A stretch of 64,000 nt of DNA from Oikopleura dioica (GCA_907165135.1 OU015569.1:2728001-2792000), one strand, 5' to 3'. Counted from the first letter of the stretch, positions 34,601 to 45,182 are shown. The notes: a model not told the origin generated them from the letters alone. Numbers and translations are program-made.

Positions 34601-37600
34601 TTTTTCCGCCTCAATCGGCGCTCCGGCAAATTTCTTCTCCATAAGAAAATGAAAGTATTGCATTTTTTGTATTTCGTTTTCATTCCATCGAGCGACCGCC
34701 GTTAAAACGTTACAATTCAATCCAAGGCGCCCGGCTTGAAGATATTCATGCTATTTTTAGGGTTCATGTAAACAAGCCAAGCGAAATTAATGAATTTTCT
34801 GATCCCGAACTGTGACGCAGTATTATTTTGAAGAACAAACGTCGAGGCGTAGTCAAGCTTTCCACGGGTCTCAGAAAGTTCTTGCTTATAGACACACTTG
34901 ACGTATTCATTCGATACAATTTAAGACCCTCGGCTCAAGATGAAGACTCCCTGGCTTAACATCTCCATGTTCATATACTTTAAGATCTTCATTATTTCTG
35001 CTCTTGTCGATGCTATGGGCAAGTGTTTCTCTCGTCATACTTTTAAGCTGATCGAAGAATTGCCGTATTGGCATTTTACCGCGAGTTTCGCTACCAGAAA
35101 CAAAAGCTGTCTCAGCTTTAACTCCAGCTTTGAGGAGTTCGAATCTGTCAAAGGCAACGGTCTCGTCAGGATGCATTTGTACGACTTTTTCGAATATTTC
35201 TCGATCAAAGTCTTCCATAAATTCATCCGGACCAACGCAACTCTTGTGAGTGCAGTCGCTGCAGGATGTTGAATTTTTTGGGTGAACAAAGCAACTTGTC
35301 TTCTTTTTACGATCAGTGACACAATATTGTTTGTCCGTTGTTGCACAGGTGCTCCTTTCCAAGATTTCTTTGAAATTGAAGCCTGCCAATGCGGGAACGT
35401 CTTATGGAGGGGGGCTTTTTTATCCTCAAGATCTTGTTAGGACCTGTTAACGGATTCTGCGATGAACTGTGATATCTAAGAAAAGAGTCTCCTGTCCTAA
35501 TTTCTTTCCAAGGCTCTGCGCAGCCTTCTCATAAGTTCCCTTGTTAAGGCAGGACTAATAAATGGTCTTAATCATATCATGGTGTGATTTCCATTACAGT
35601 GACAATAAATTTATAATAATTCACGATTTAAGACCCTATCTCGCAGGCGCATACAACTTGCGTTGTACGTGAGGGCGGAATGTAGTAAAATGGAGTCATA
35701 CTTTTGAACTCCTTCAAAGTTAGGTGTGTAAGCTGTGGATATTCACTAATAAATTCAGCGTGAAGTTCTTCAAGAGTTTTTTTCAGTATTCTTCTCGAAG
35801 TGGTCAGAGACTGAGTCGTTGGTCGTAGCAAGTCAATTTTATGGGTTCGCGTATCACATTTTTCACGAAGATATTTCAAGACAGTGCGGTCAAGAATTAA
35901 GGATTCCCTTAGAGTTGCTTTCTTTTGACTCGGATCAATGAAAGCTCTCTCGTCAAGAAATGCGTCTATTGCCGAAACAAATATAGGATTATAGACATGA
36001 TGGAGATCGTAAAATTCATTAATTTTATAATCCAATCTAATGAAATATTCGCGGATTTGATCTGATTGAAATTGGCATAATTTTCCCCAGATTCTTTTTC
36101 ATCTGCAAGCTTCTTCAGTTTCTTTTTCTAAAGCGAGGTCGCTCAACTTTCCGATATTTATAATAGGGTGTTTTTCCATTTACTCTATCAATATTGTTTT
36201 GGACTTTTTGACCGGTCCTTAATTCCAAATGTCGAGGAAAGAACATGAATTCTTTCTTGCGAATTATTTTCTTTTAATACCGCTTTTAAAATCACGTTCT
36301 CATTTTTCCAAGTTGATTTGTCAAGCATATTTTTCATTATTTCACTAGAATTATAATCTTTTATAAATTGTTCTATTCTTTTATAAAATTTTCTCTTCAC
36401 AAACCTTGGTAAAAGCTGCATTTTGATGAGAGTATTTTGATTCTGCTCACTCAGGTTTTGCATTTCACTTTTAATTTCCTCGGTTGTTTTCAAAGTTGAC
36501 AGAGCTTCCAAAATACTTGGAACGGAAGATGTACTGGCAATTTCTTCAAGTGCACCTATCAAGTTTTCTTTTTCAAGTTCAAGCCGCTCAGCGGGATTTT
36601 CATCTATCCAATCAGGATCAGAGTCATCTTCCTCAGAATTCGTCGTTTTATTCTTTTTAAGAATAGAGCGAGGCTGAATGTTTAGTTCCTGCTCTTGGTT
36701 CTGTTCAACACTTCCTTCCTCTTCTCTAGAGGCGCGTGATATTTTTTCGAGACGAACGTCAGCATCCAAATGCTCTATCGTTGATTTTGATAGAATCCCG
36801 ACTTCTTGAGGCATAAAAAGCATCTGCTCACTTGCCTCGACATTTTTCGTTAACACTGTAGGCAAATTTTTTGATGAATGCGGTGCCTCTTGATTTTCAA
36901 GAAGATAAGGCTCTTCAGATGATTTTTGCACCCTGACAGGTTCTTCTCTAACAGCTTGAACTAGACCGGAGCCGAAGTCATCTTTGTGATTACTCACGTG
37001 GTCTTCAATATGCTCTAATGGGATCCTCTGGCAGCATATAAAGCAGGTTGGCAAAACGCATTGTCTGATCTCATGCTGTCGTTTTACCCGGCCATTCTGT
37101 TTTGTTGGACGACTTCCACAGCATTTGTAGGCATCTTTTCTCTTCAATAGCTTCACATCATAGTCTTTGCTTGTGACGGAAGCCGTACAGTTACCAAGGT
37201 GATTATTGTATAAATCCAAAGAAGAAAAGTGCTTTTTGCAATCTTATTTTTGATAAGAACACAGCATACTTAGACAATCCTGATAATTATTATCTTTCCT
37301 GTGCAGACTCGACCAGAGCATATTTTAACATGATCATGAAATGCTGAGGCAGTAGAAGATGTTGGAAAATTATTTCCACATTTACGACAACAAGAGTATC
37401 CTTTGATGGATTTTAACAGCGCTCAAGCTAAAAAGCTAGACAAGTCCTGGGATTGAACAACGGTTTCCCGCGTCCGGCCGGGGTGTGCTACCACTGGATC
37501 AACTCGCCGAGATCTCTATCGAGATTTTGAAATGATACTCTGAACGGTCGGGCCTGAGCGCTGCTAGGACCCATCACCTTTATAATTGGACAATTTAATC

Positions 37601-40600
37601 GATGGACGAGACGTCGGTCCATTGTATCTATTGGGTTGTAAGCGGTCGTTTGGGCAGACAAGTAAAGATAGAAAAATTTTTAGGTAAAATATTTTTCATT
37701 CTTTGAAGGTCTGTTCAAAAGGCCGCCTACCACCCTTTTTGTATTAAGCTCTTTAACTAAAAACTTTGCAAAAAGTTTTTCTGCTTCTTTCGCCGTAAAA
37801 GCGGGAGAAGATTTCAGCTTAAGAATGTTAGAAAATTCTTAAAAAAAAACGATTATACCTTTGAGAGAATATCACCTAATTTTGACTTTTTCTTTGACGA
37901 TATTATCTTTGTCACATCATTGATTATTTTCGTGGCAAGTTTATCAGTCATTGATAGAAAACTAAGCTCTCTTAGAGAGTCTGCAGACCGTTGATCGGTG
38001 ATTTCGACCGATGCGGCGATCTCGCGGAGCCTACTTCTTGCCAGAGCTTGCCTTAAGCCTGTTGTTTTTGCTTTTGATTCTTTCTTGAACGCGTTTCTTA
38101 GGGAACGAGTTGAAGAATTTGTTCTGGTTAATGGAAAATTCTTCGTCCGACTGCACTCAAGAAGACTTGGTCTATGAGTGCTTGGTTTGCGTGCGATTTT
38201 TTGGAAGCGTGATCGTGTGACATTTTCAGTTTTCGTAAGCGCCTCAAGGTGACCATTTTGCGATTGTTTTATCATTTCCATCGTTTCTTCGTGATCTTGC
38301 AGATATTGATTCTCCGGTGTGTCCATCGAATTTTGAATTTCTGTCCCGTTGACATGATTGTAAGTGTAGTCGGAATCTTGTATATCCTCACTCACATTTT
38401 CATGACCATAACTTTGCAGGTGCGAAGAGCAATCTGCTTCCGCTCCTAATTCATTCACTGAAGACGTCGATAATTGAATTTCTGAATCCTCATCAATCGT
38501 AAGAGAACTTATATCTGGCACAGAAGGCGCTCGTTCGTTCATTATGTCGAAATCTGATGAAGATGGTACACTTGGAACGCATCCGTTCATTATGTCGAAA
38601 TCTGATGAAGACGGTACACTTGGAACGCATTCGTTCATTGTGTTTATATGGTCAAGATCAGGGTCTCGAAAAATACGAGGCCAGGCGGCAGCCACAACCC
38701 ACTCATACTCTTTTGGTTTCCACCTCTTAGAGACCCACCTCCGCTGGCCGCCAGGGTTCAGCGGCCACTTGGTGATTCATCTTGCGTTAACGCGACCCAG
38801 TCCGAATTTTACATTATCCGAGGCTGAAATTCGGTCTCCAGTGGAATCCAGCGGCCAGCGGCTGGCTTTGCCGCCAGAGCGTGGATTCGAAAAATGAATG
38901 GAGGCCGTAAGCGAAGGGCGCGCGGAGTATGAATAAATCCTCGCCGCCGCATGGCTGCCAATTTTTCGAAACCCTGGTCAAGATTCATCACACTTGGAAC
39001 TCGACCATAAAAACCTCCGTTAAATCAGTCAGTTCAGAGTTATTCGCCTGAACCTCATCGTGGGAATAAACAGAAATGGTGTCAATATTAAGAATTGACG
39101 GAGCTGTGCCAAGCGGTTCATTTAGATTATCAAGTCTCTCGAGATCAAGAACACTGAAATGCAAAATTAACTTTAATTCAATCAATCTTGAACGAATAAA
39201 AACCTTGGTACTTGAAGAAGATTAACAGGAGCTTCATTGGGGTCAAAGTCATAGTTAGACACAGCATCAATAGAATCGATATTCATGACGCTTGGCGCTG
39301 GACCAAGTGCGCATAAATCATCTGGTGGTGGTTCAACAGGCATCATAGAGACGCCAAACTCGGACATCGTCTAAATACTTTAACAATTAATCCTTATCCA
39401 AGATTTTATCGAACAAATTGCTTAAGGGTAACAATCACGTAAAAAATAAGGAAAGAGTGAAAGAAAAGGATAAACATCGTAGAACATTGACATCATAACA
39501 GAACTTCTCATCCACGACGACGACTTAAAAAGAAAAATGAACTCCACATCATATAATTCGATTTTACCACAAGTTTTTGGAAACAACGATGTGAGAGAGA
39601 CAAATTTTCCACACAGTAATTCGTAATAACCCTGATGTCGTCCACCTTGATTGTAAGATCGTCTTATTCTTTGTTGGAGACGTAGCTCATCATATGCACG
39701 ATGAAGTTGATATATTCTGTAGTCTAAACACCTCGTCATTTCCAAAACATCTATTGTTTCTTTAGATATTTGATTCCAATTTGAAGGCTTGTCAAGTTTT
39801 TGGAAGAAAAACTTTTAACCAATCGTTCAGCTTTTAATCTGAGCCATTCTTTCGAAGAGATCGTCTTAAATATAACAGCAAGCTCAAGAGGCCTCTTAAC
39901 CATAAATTTTGCAATTTCTCGATCGTCTAGATCAGAGCTGGTTATTTGATAACTGTCGTCACTCGAAAAGAAAAAGAATTAATTTTTAGAGAAATTTTGG
40001 AGACTTTTAAAGCGCTTACTTCTATTATCTTTTTCTAAAGCTTTCTGAAGATGATTGAACGAGACGAACGCGAAAGATAGAAAAACGACGCGTAAATATT
40101 AATTCGCACACTAAAATTTTTTGACAGATCATAGGACGCGAATTCGACAGCCATGATCCCGATTATAATCGAAAATTCATATGATAAGCGGTACCGCACA
40201 TTCAAAAGAGCAATTTATGACAGGCCCGCCCTGAAAATGGAAAACGAAAAACGACTCGACAGTCATAGTGGCTTCGGTTCTTTCCAATATATCTTCTAAT
40301 GCCCTGTACATTTGCTTTGGAGCAAACTCAGGGAGTTGGCTTTGCACGACACGAGACATCATAAAGGTAAGATTCGCCATGGTCCCCGAGCCATCATTTG
40401 ACACTTCGAAGGAATTAAGGAATCGTGGGATTTTTCCAAGGTATTGTTTTCGAGCATCCATGGTTTTAACTAAGCAGATCAATTTTTATACTTTTGAAGC
40501 AATAATCAACGATCAGAAAGCAGAAAAAGCGGGTGTGCGCTCCGCGCCTGTCTTAAAGGAAACCCGCAACTTTCTAGAATTGATGGCCTTGAGGGCGTTG

Positions 40601-43600
40601 TTGAATTCAGGTTATAGGGACTTTTGCTGATTTCTAAAATGGTCTTTATAGCCTCGATGGCCATGATGTCCTTGATGGCCTTGTCGACAATCTCTTTTTC
40701 TTTTATCGCCAGAGAGAAATGAAAAAAATCGGTCAAAACGAAAAACACAAAGAAACCGACTTAAGCCGACCACCCACCGACCAAACCCCACCACCGATCA
40801 AATCAAAAAAAAAATCCATGGTAGGATCGTTCGGTGCCAATATAAACCCCACCATTTCCGACTAGGTCGAGTTTTTTGGTCGGGTCGATGGCCTTGATGG
40901 CCATGCTGGCCGTGATGGCCTTGATTGCCTTGTTGACAATTTCAGGTTCATCCCTATTAAAGGTGTAACGAACGTTAGTGATCATAATTCTCGGTCCGAC
41001 CCAGAGTTGCAGATTTTTGAAAATTTTTTGTGAGCTGAGCTAGCTGAGCTGTGGTCGAAATTGAGCTGAGCTGGCCCCTTGAAAAGCAACTGAGCTGAGC
41101 TGGATTTTTTCGAAAAAAATGAACTGAGCTGAGCTGAGCTTGGGCTAATTTGAAAATTTTTGAGCTAAGCTGAGCTGACAATTTTTTTAAGCTGAACTGA
41201 GCTGAGCTGGCCCCTTGAAAAGCAACTGAGCTGAGCTGAATTTTTCGAAAAAATGAGCTGAGCTGAGCTGAGCTTGGGCTAATTTGAAAATTTTTGAGCT
41301 GAGCTGAGCTGACAATTTTTTTAAGCTGAGCTGAGCTGAGCTGGCCCCTTGAAAAGCAACTGAGCTGAGCTGGATTTTTTCGAAAAAAATGAGCTGAGCT
41401 GAGCTGAGCTTGGGCTAATTTGAAAATTTTTGAGCTGAGCTGAGCTGACAATTTTTTTAAGCTGAACTGAGCTGAGCTGACCCCTTTGAAAACAACTGAG
41501 CTGAGCTGAGCTGAGCTGGATTATTTCGAAAAATTTGAGCTGAGCTGAGCTGAGGTTTATCTGTTAGTTTTTGAGCTGAGCTGATGATTTTTCAAACTGA
41601 GCTAGCTGAGCTGAGCTTACAATTTTTTCAAGCTGAGCTGAGCTGAGCTAGCTGAGTTGAGGTTAAAATTGAGCTAGCTGAGCTGATCTGACTTTTCTCG
41701 AAGAACCATTGAGCTGAGCTGAGCTGAGCTGGCCCCCTTGTAAAGCATCTGAGCTGAGCTGAGCTTGGGCTTATCTGAAAATTTTTGAGCTGAGCTGAGC
41801 TGACAATTTTTTTAAGCTGAACTGAGCTGAGCTGACCCCTTTGAAAACAACTGAGCTGAGCTGAGCTGAGCTGGATTTTGTCGAAAAAATTGAGCTGAGC
41901 TAAGCTGGGGTTTATCTGTTAGTTCTTGAGCTGAGCTGAGCTGATGATTTTTCAATCTGAGCTTGCTGAGCTGAGCTGACAATTTTTTCAAGCTGAGCTG
42001 AGCTGGGCTAGCTAAGTCGAGGTTAAAATTGAGCTAGCTGAGCTGAGCTGACTTTTCTCGAAGAACCATTGAGCTGAGTTGAGCTTGCTTTCTTCAGAAA
42101 AATTAAGCTGAGCTGAGCTGAGCTGACCCTCACCTCGAAATCGCTGAGCTGAGCTGAGCTGAGCTGTAGCTCATCTAGCTCATATAGCTCACCTCAGCTA
42201 GCTCACAAAATTTGTAACTCTGGTCCGCGCTATTCCGATTTACGGAAAAATGTAAAATGAGGGAATTATAATGGCCTAAATTCCCTTTTATAATTTTAGA
42301 CTTGTAATAGATATATCTGTTTAAAAAATAAGTCAAACGATAATTATAATAAATAAGTATAAGAAGGACCACCGAACATACTGTTTTTTCAGAATTTTTT
42401 TCTGCGCGAGGCCCATCTAGGCCAAAACCGTGGGGGAAGTCTTTAAAGCATACCTTCTGTCTTCGTTTGAATTCTACTTTCTTTGGAGTCAGTCGTTGGC
42501 AGGATTTCTTCTGTTTTTGATTTTTTCTGCAATTAACAAGCGTCTTATATAATTTTAAGAATAAATATATATATTTAGTATACCTGTCACTGGTATCGAA
42601 AATTATTAACAATCTTTCTCTTAGCTTTCTCTTCTTCTCTTTCAATTTTGTGTGTTTCACAGAATTAACTTTCTCGAAGTGAACTGCCAGCCAGAAATTA
42701 GTTTGGAAATTTTTTTTTCATACTGTGATTTTGATTGATGCATCCATTAAATAATCATTAATGAGCGAGGTAGTTCCGGAATCGCGAGCGCATGTGTACA
42801 CTTCACCGTCGATCGATATTGAAACAAAAAATTTTCAAAATCAAATGAGCAATATTTTTGCTCAAAATTATTATTTTCAAAATTAAAAAAAATAAAAAAA
42901 TGTAATTTAACGGCAAAAAAAATTGTTCTCAAATGACCTCAGATGACCTCAGATGACCTCAAATGACCTCAAGTGACCTCAGAGCACTATTTGATTACTT
43001 TTTTGTAGTTTGTAATTTAATAAAAGTATATGCTTTGTATTTGCGAAATTAGTGCAAAACTAATCCTCAAAAAAAAATTTTTACAGCCCAAATGTTGCCC
43101 GATTTGCTTCAATTTTCGCAAGCACATAGATTCGACTATAGAGATTCCAAAAAAAAATAAAAAAAAAATTTTGTTATGGAAAAATTTTGCTCTATGAGCA
43201 GTTAAAATTTCGGAATTTCAACCTTTATCAAGTCCAAATGTCGAAAATTTCGAAGATTTGAGCAGACTCTAAAAACGTTTTTTATACAGTTTGAGAAGCT
43301 CTTTCAGATGAGCCAATCAGAAAAAAAAAAATTTTTTTCGACCTGCCACAATTGGAGACTTCTACCTCAGGATAATACGCGGGGAAATAGTCGCATATAT
43401 CGATTTCGAAGAAAGGCCTTAAATTTTCCTTTCCAAGAGCCTAATTTGTCAGTTTTACCCATCGCAGCAAAGGTACTCGTTCGAATCGATGTTGTCAGGG
43501 TCAACACAGTGACGAACACGTTTTCTGTCTTCATAAAATTCAAAGTTTTGGAGCTCATTGCGTTCGTCACAGCCGTTACTCCAGCCAGCCCAGAGTGTCC

Positions 43601-45182
43601 AAACACCCAATTTTGCGTTTTCTTTATTTGAAGTTCAATTTTATCTTTTGGCGAAATAACTTCTCTGTGTTAAAACTAAACGTTCCTGGGCATTTTCCCT
43701 CTGGAAGAGGTCCTCTTCGTCTTCGGGTAAGACTATCTCCTCTGTTACCACTGTTTCCACAGCATATTTTCAGTTCCGCTCTACCGTAGCGATTGTGACA
43801 GTCTGATCCAGGTCCGGTTATGTGAGGCTCGTAAGGCAGAAAGTAGTAGGGGAAGTTCGAAGACTGTCCATTCAATCGAGTTATTTGAAAGCGAGTTTCA
43901 TGTTCATTCAGATTTCCAGGGTTCAGCTCTCTACAACTTTGAGAAATAGTTCATTATTTTTTAGCTTACCCGATTCCACATGTTAAGGGTGTCAATGGAA
44001 GTTCATCTTCATTTAACCAACCAACTGGCTCCGCATTTCCCGGCACTCTTCCATCAAAACCAAGGTACTTGCAAACAGCATTTTTTGTATGTTCTGAAAA
44101 TTTCAACAAAGATTTATCTACACAGCCTTTATTCGTTGCTTACAATTCTCTCAGTGACAAGAGGGTCGCCAATCATTCCTAGCTCTTTTGTTTCTCCATC
44201 ACGAACTTTTATAATAAAGGTTAGAGCAAAAACTTAGAGATTTTTCTTTGAATAATTAACCCTTTTCCATGAAAAAAACTCGGCCGCAATCATAGCCTTC
44301 CAATCGCAATGTTTTGAGATTATCAGGGATTTCGATTTCGATGGTTCTGATTGAGCTAGTCGTCGTTGATGTTGTCGTCGTCGTTGTCGTTGTTGTAGTC
44401 GTTGTTGTAGTCGTTGTTGTAGTCGTTGTTGTAGTCGTTGTTGTAGTCGTTGTTGTAGTCGTTGTTGTAGTCGTTGTTGTAGTCGTACTCGTGGTGGTAG
44501 ATGTTGTTGTCGTGCTAGTGGTAGTTCTTTTAGTTGTTGATGTTGTGGTTGTGCTCGTTGTTGTCGTGGTGGTTGTTGTTGTAGTTGTCGTAGTTGTTGT
44601 TGTTGATGTTGTGGTGGTGGTTATTGTGGTGGTTGTTGTTGTCATTGTTGTGATCATAGTTGTCGTCGTTGTTGTCGTCGACGATATTGTGGTTGATGGA
44701 GTCTTGGTATTAGAAGTAGTGACAGTTTTCTCAGTTGGCTCAGTAGAAGTTGCAATGGTAGTTTTGATGCTAACAAAGGTAGTTGTTTTTCTTATGGGTC
44801 TAGGCGTCGTCTTCAGAGTCGTTTTGTTAGGAGTTCTTGTCGGAGCTAACGGATATTTTGCCATAGTCTGCTGGTCGTAATCTGGTGGAGGATCTATCTC
44901 CGGTCTCTCTACTTCCCGCTCTGGTTCTTTCTTGCTTGAATCACAGACCAATCGGTTTCCACATCTTTTGCAGTAAATTTTCCTTCGTCCAGAAGTGTGA
45001 AAATCTATTTCCAATAGAGTCCAATAATCACTTCACATGGCTGAAACTAGACCTGCTTCGAGCGTTAATCTCTCATGATCAGTTTTTTCAGCCCGTCATT
45101 GAAACACTCAATACTTACATCTGAGTCGGCGTAATAAAGTCTTCGGTCGACGAGAAGATTAATCTTGTACCAGCTGGCATCT
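28679..45182 (-). CDS. Thr/Ser-rich SRCR and thrombospondin-repeat membrane protein, split by a 13.6-kb transposon
   Basis: The minus-strand exons read, in order: a short start exon (45,182-45,122); an exon ending at about 44,268 with CKRCGNRLVC and a long Thr tract; an SRCR-like module (KNAVCKYLGFDG, LPLTPLTCG); a basic RRRR stretch; a TSP1-like repeat (WTLWAGWSNGCDERNEL, then RKRVRHCVDP); then, beyond the transposon, a Ser-rich exon starting at 29,719, a short acidic exon, a TM helix (ILLAIPCAALILFIIICYVV) and a basic tail ending at 28,679. The TSP1 exon donor (phase 2) and the 29,719 acceptor agree in phase across the transposon. Several junctions need GG, GA or GC donors. Domain content suggests a mucin-like surface receptor or matrix-binding protein. 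No signal peptide is seen at the proposed start, so a 5' exon may be missing. Exons are firm in the SRCR, TSP1 and TM parts and less so elsewhere. Confidence 0.55.
29732..30196 (+). repeat. Left terminal inverted repeat of the large transposon
   Basis: This matches the reverse complement of 42,897-43,366 with scattered mismatches and small A/T-run length changes. Its inner end carries about five 10-bp iterations of the type TGAGGTCATT (30,125-30,166). Confidence 0.85.
32107..32479. mobile_element. Inverted-repeat element (MITE) within the large transposon
   Basis: The left end (CGGCTGCCCGTTTAGCGCCC, then TTTTTTCAGAGACCCGTC) and the right end are reverse complements over roughly 75 bp with a small gap. 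Total length is 373 bp with no coding capacity. A target duplication is not clear. Confidence 0.6.
33048..33420 (-). CDS. Ulp1/adenain-like cysteine protease domain (C48-like) of the transposon
   Basis: The frame reads PLLLSSKDENHAALLIV, VTVYDTNGA and VPQTNRDCAVYVLNRL. Order and spacing match the His, Asp and Gln...Cys catalytic residues of the Ulp1/adenovirus protease fold (HW-L, YDS, PQ-N-DCGVFV). The N-terminal part of the domain was not found in one piece, so this is probably the last coding exon of a longer protein. Such proteases accompany several large eukaryotic DNA transposon groups, where they may process transposon proteins or act on SUMO-like substrates. Confidence 0.6.
33723..34310 (-). 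CDS. Transposase-like C-terminal region of the transposon
   Basis: Frame 34,169-33,723, extended upstream through a probable short intron to about 34,310, contains EKGLVDGAHSHCATTIKNAK, then a helical stretch, IPSIKSIRMINFDAARG and CSCDLCSSGKISLC. The order DG-H...K, a helical region, an arginine-rich strand and a CxCxxC motif resembles the end of a family of uncharacterised invertebrate transposases with HGKGxxDGxG motifs. This is family memory only. No complete DDE triad could be assembled. Confidence 0.35.
34907..35389 (-). CDS. Cys-rich transposon protein, about 160 residues
   Basis: The ORF starts MAGFNFKEILERSTC and contains CFVHPKNSTSCSDCTHKSC, a likely zinc-binding cluster, followed by a helical region with FFDQLKSMTRETLAHSIDKS. 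Its position directly upstream of the transposase-like frame suggests that it is an N-terminal exon of the same protein. No function can be given beyond probable DNA or zinc binding. Confidence 0.4.
   Translation of the reverse strand: MAGFNFKEILERSTCATTDKQYCVTDRKKKTSCFVHPKNSTSCSDCTHKSCVGPDEFMEDFDREIFEKVVQMHPDETVAFDRFELLKAGVKAETAFVSGSETRGKMPIRQFFDQLKSMTRETLAHSIDKSRNNEDLKVYEHGDVKPGSLHLEPRVLNCIE
35628..36035 (-). CDS. Unrecognised transposon ORF, about 135 residues
   Basis: This is a clean ORF starting MDYKINEFYDLHHVYNP and ending VVCACEIGS. It is helical and charged, and no family is recognised. It lies between the two zinc-cluster ORFs on the same strand and may be one exon of a larger transposon protein. 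Confidence 0.35.
   Translation of the reverse strand: MDYKINEFYDLHHVYNPIFVSAIDAFLDERAFIDPSQKKATLRESLILDRTVLKYLREKCDTRTHKIDLLRPTTQSLTTSRRILKKTLEELHAEFISEYPQLTHLTLKEFKSMTPFYYIPPSRTTQVVCACEIGS
36188..37219 (-). CDS. Zinc-finger transposon protein, about 343 residues
   Basis: The N-terminal part has CCGSRP and a C-x2-C...H-x4-H type finger (LPTCFICCQRIPLEHIEDHV followed by SNH). The middle is acidic and disordered (NSEEDDSDPDWIDENPAERL), and the C-terminus is helical and basic. No enzymatic motif is visible. It may be the DNA-binding accessory protein of the element. Confidence 0.45.
   Translation of the reverse strand: MDLYNNHLGNCTASVTSKDYDVKLLKRKDAYKCCGSRPTKQNGRVKRQHEIRQCVLPTCFICCQRIPLEHIEDHVSNHKDDFGSGLVQAVREEPVRVQKSSEEPYLLENQEAPHSSKNLPTVLTKNVEASEQMLFMPQEVGILSKSTIEHLDADVRLEKISRASREEEGSVEQNQEQELNIQPRSILKKNKTTNSEEDDSDPDWIDENPAERLELEKENLIGALEEIASTSSVPSILEALSTLKTTEEIKSEMQNLSEQNQNTLIKMQLLPRFVKRKFYKRIEQFIKDYNSSEIMKNMLDKSTWKNENVILKAVLKENNSQERIHVLSSTFGIKDRSKSPKQY
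37853..38658 (-). CDS. Repeat-containing transposon protein, 5' end broken by a hAT-like insertion
   Basis: The frame contains two near-perfect 16-residue repeats built on CVPSVPSSSDFDIMN, a long acidic Ser/Thr-rich region and a basic C-terminus (SLRNAFKKESKAKTTG). Sequence upstream of the insertion, at 38,985-39,367 on the same strand, carries related APSVMNID-type repeats, so the element at 38,659-38,976 most likely landed within this coding region. Function unknown. Confidence 0.4.
38659..38976. mobile_element. hAT-like MITE inside a transposon ORF
   Basis: Ends are CAGGGTCTCGAAAAAT and ATTTTTCGAAACCCTG, flanked by a perfect 8-bp direct repeat GTCAAGAT (38,651-38,658 and 38,977-38,984). 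It is 318 bp, clearly more GC-rich than its surroundings, and has no ORF of its own. The 8-bp duplication and CAGGG ends are hAT-like. Confidence 0.85.
41002..42222. mobile_element. hAT-like MITE with an expanded GAGCT minisatellite, long form
   Basis: Ends are CAGAGTTGCAGATTTTTG and CAAAATTTGTAACTCTG, matching the element at 16,580-16,792. Flanks GTCCGACC and GTCCGCGC agree in 6 of 8 positions, an eroded 8-bp duplication. Almost all of the 1,221-bp interior is GAGCT/GAGCTGAGCT repeats arranged in higher-order units of about 120-190 bp. ORFs reading SAQLSSAQL are translations of the repeat, not a gene. Confidence 0.8.
42897..43366 (-). repeat. Right terminal inverted repeat of the large transposon
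   Basis: This is the reverse complement of the left repeat, including the iterated AAATGACCTC units (42,930-42,985) at its inner end. Both repeats could encode the same short peptide around CHNWRLLP, which probably reflects only their shared ancestry. Confidence 0.85.
44389..44490. repeat. 12-bp minisatellite encoding poly-threonine
   Basis: About eight tandem copies of GTTGTTGTAGTC are followed by degenerate GTT/GTC repeats to about 44,690. On the minus strand they encode a Thr tract of well over 100 residues in the membrane protein gene, typical of an O-glycosylated mucin-like stalk. Confidence 0.8.

Larger units (their letters stand above)
29732..43366. mobile_element. Large DNA transposon, 13.6 kb, with inverted repeats of about 465 bp
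   Basis: Inverted copies at 29,732-30,196 and 42,897-43,366 start GGTAGAAGTCTCCAATTGTGG and are flanked by the trinucleotide TCA on both sides, a possible 3-bp target duplication. Most interior ORFs lie on the minus strand and include a Ulp1-like protease, Cys-rich proteins and a region resembling the C-terminal part of some DDE transposases. It is inserted about 11 bp upstream of the 3' splice site of an intron of the host membrane protein gene and was later hit by elements at 32,107, 38,659 and 41,002. Ulp1-like proteases occur in CACTA, KI-MULE, KDZ/Zisupton and Maverick elements; I could not place this one. No DNA polymerase B was seen. Confidence 0.8.

Noticed and set aside
37437-37512. 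tRNA-like sequence on the minus strand with A-box (GTTGATCCAGTGGTAG) and B-box (GTTCAATCCC)
   Set aside because: The acceptor and T stems do not pair; at best a tRNA pseudogene or SINE head.
40975-42660. Long minus-strand ORFs rich in SAQLSS repeats
   Set aside because: They are translations of the GAGCT minisatellite inside the hAT-like element; every frame of such a repeat is open.
44314-44880. Plus-strand ORF of almost pure valine
   Set aside because: It is the antisense of the Thr-repeat stalk (GTT/GTC codons) of the minus-strand gene.
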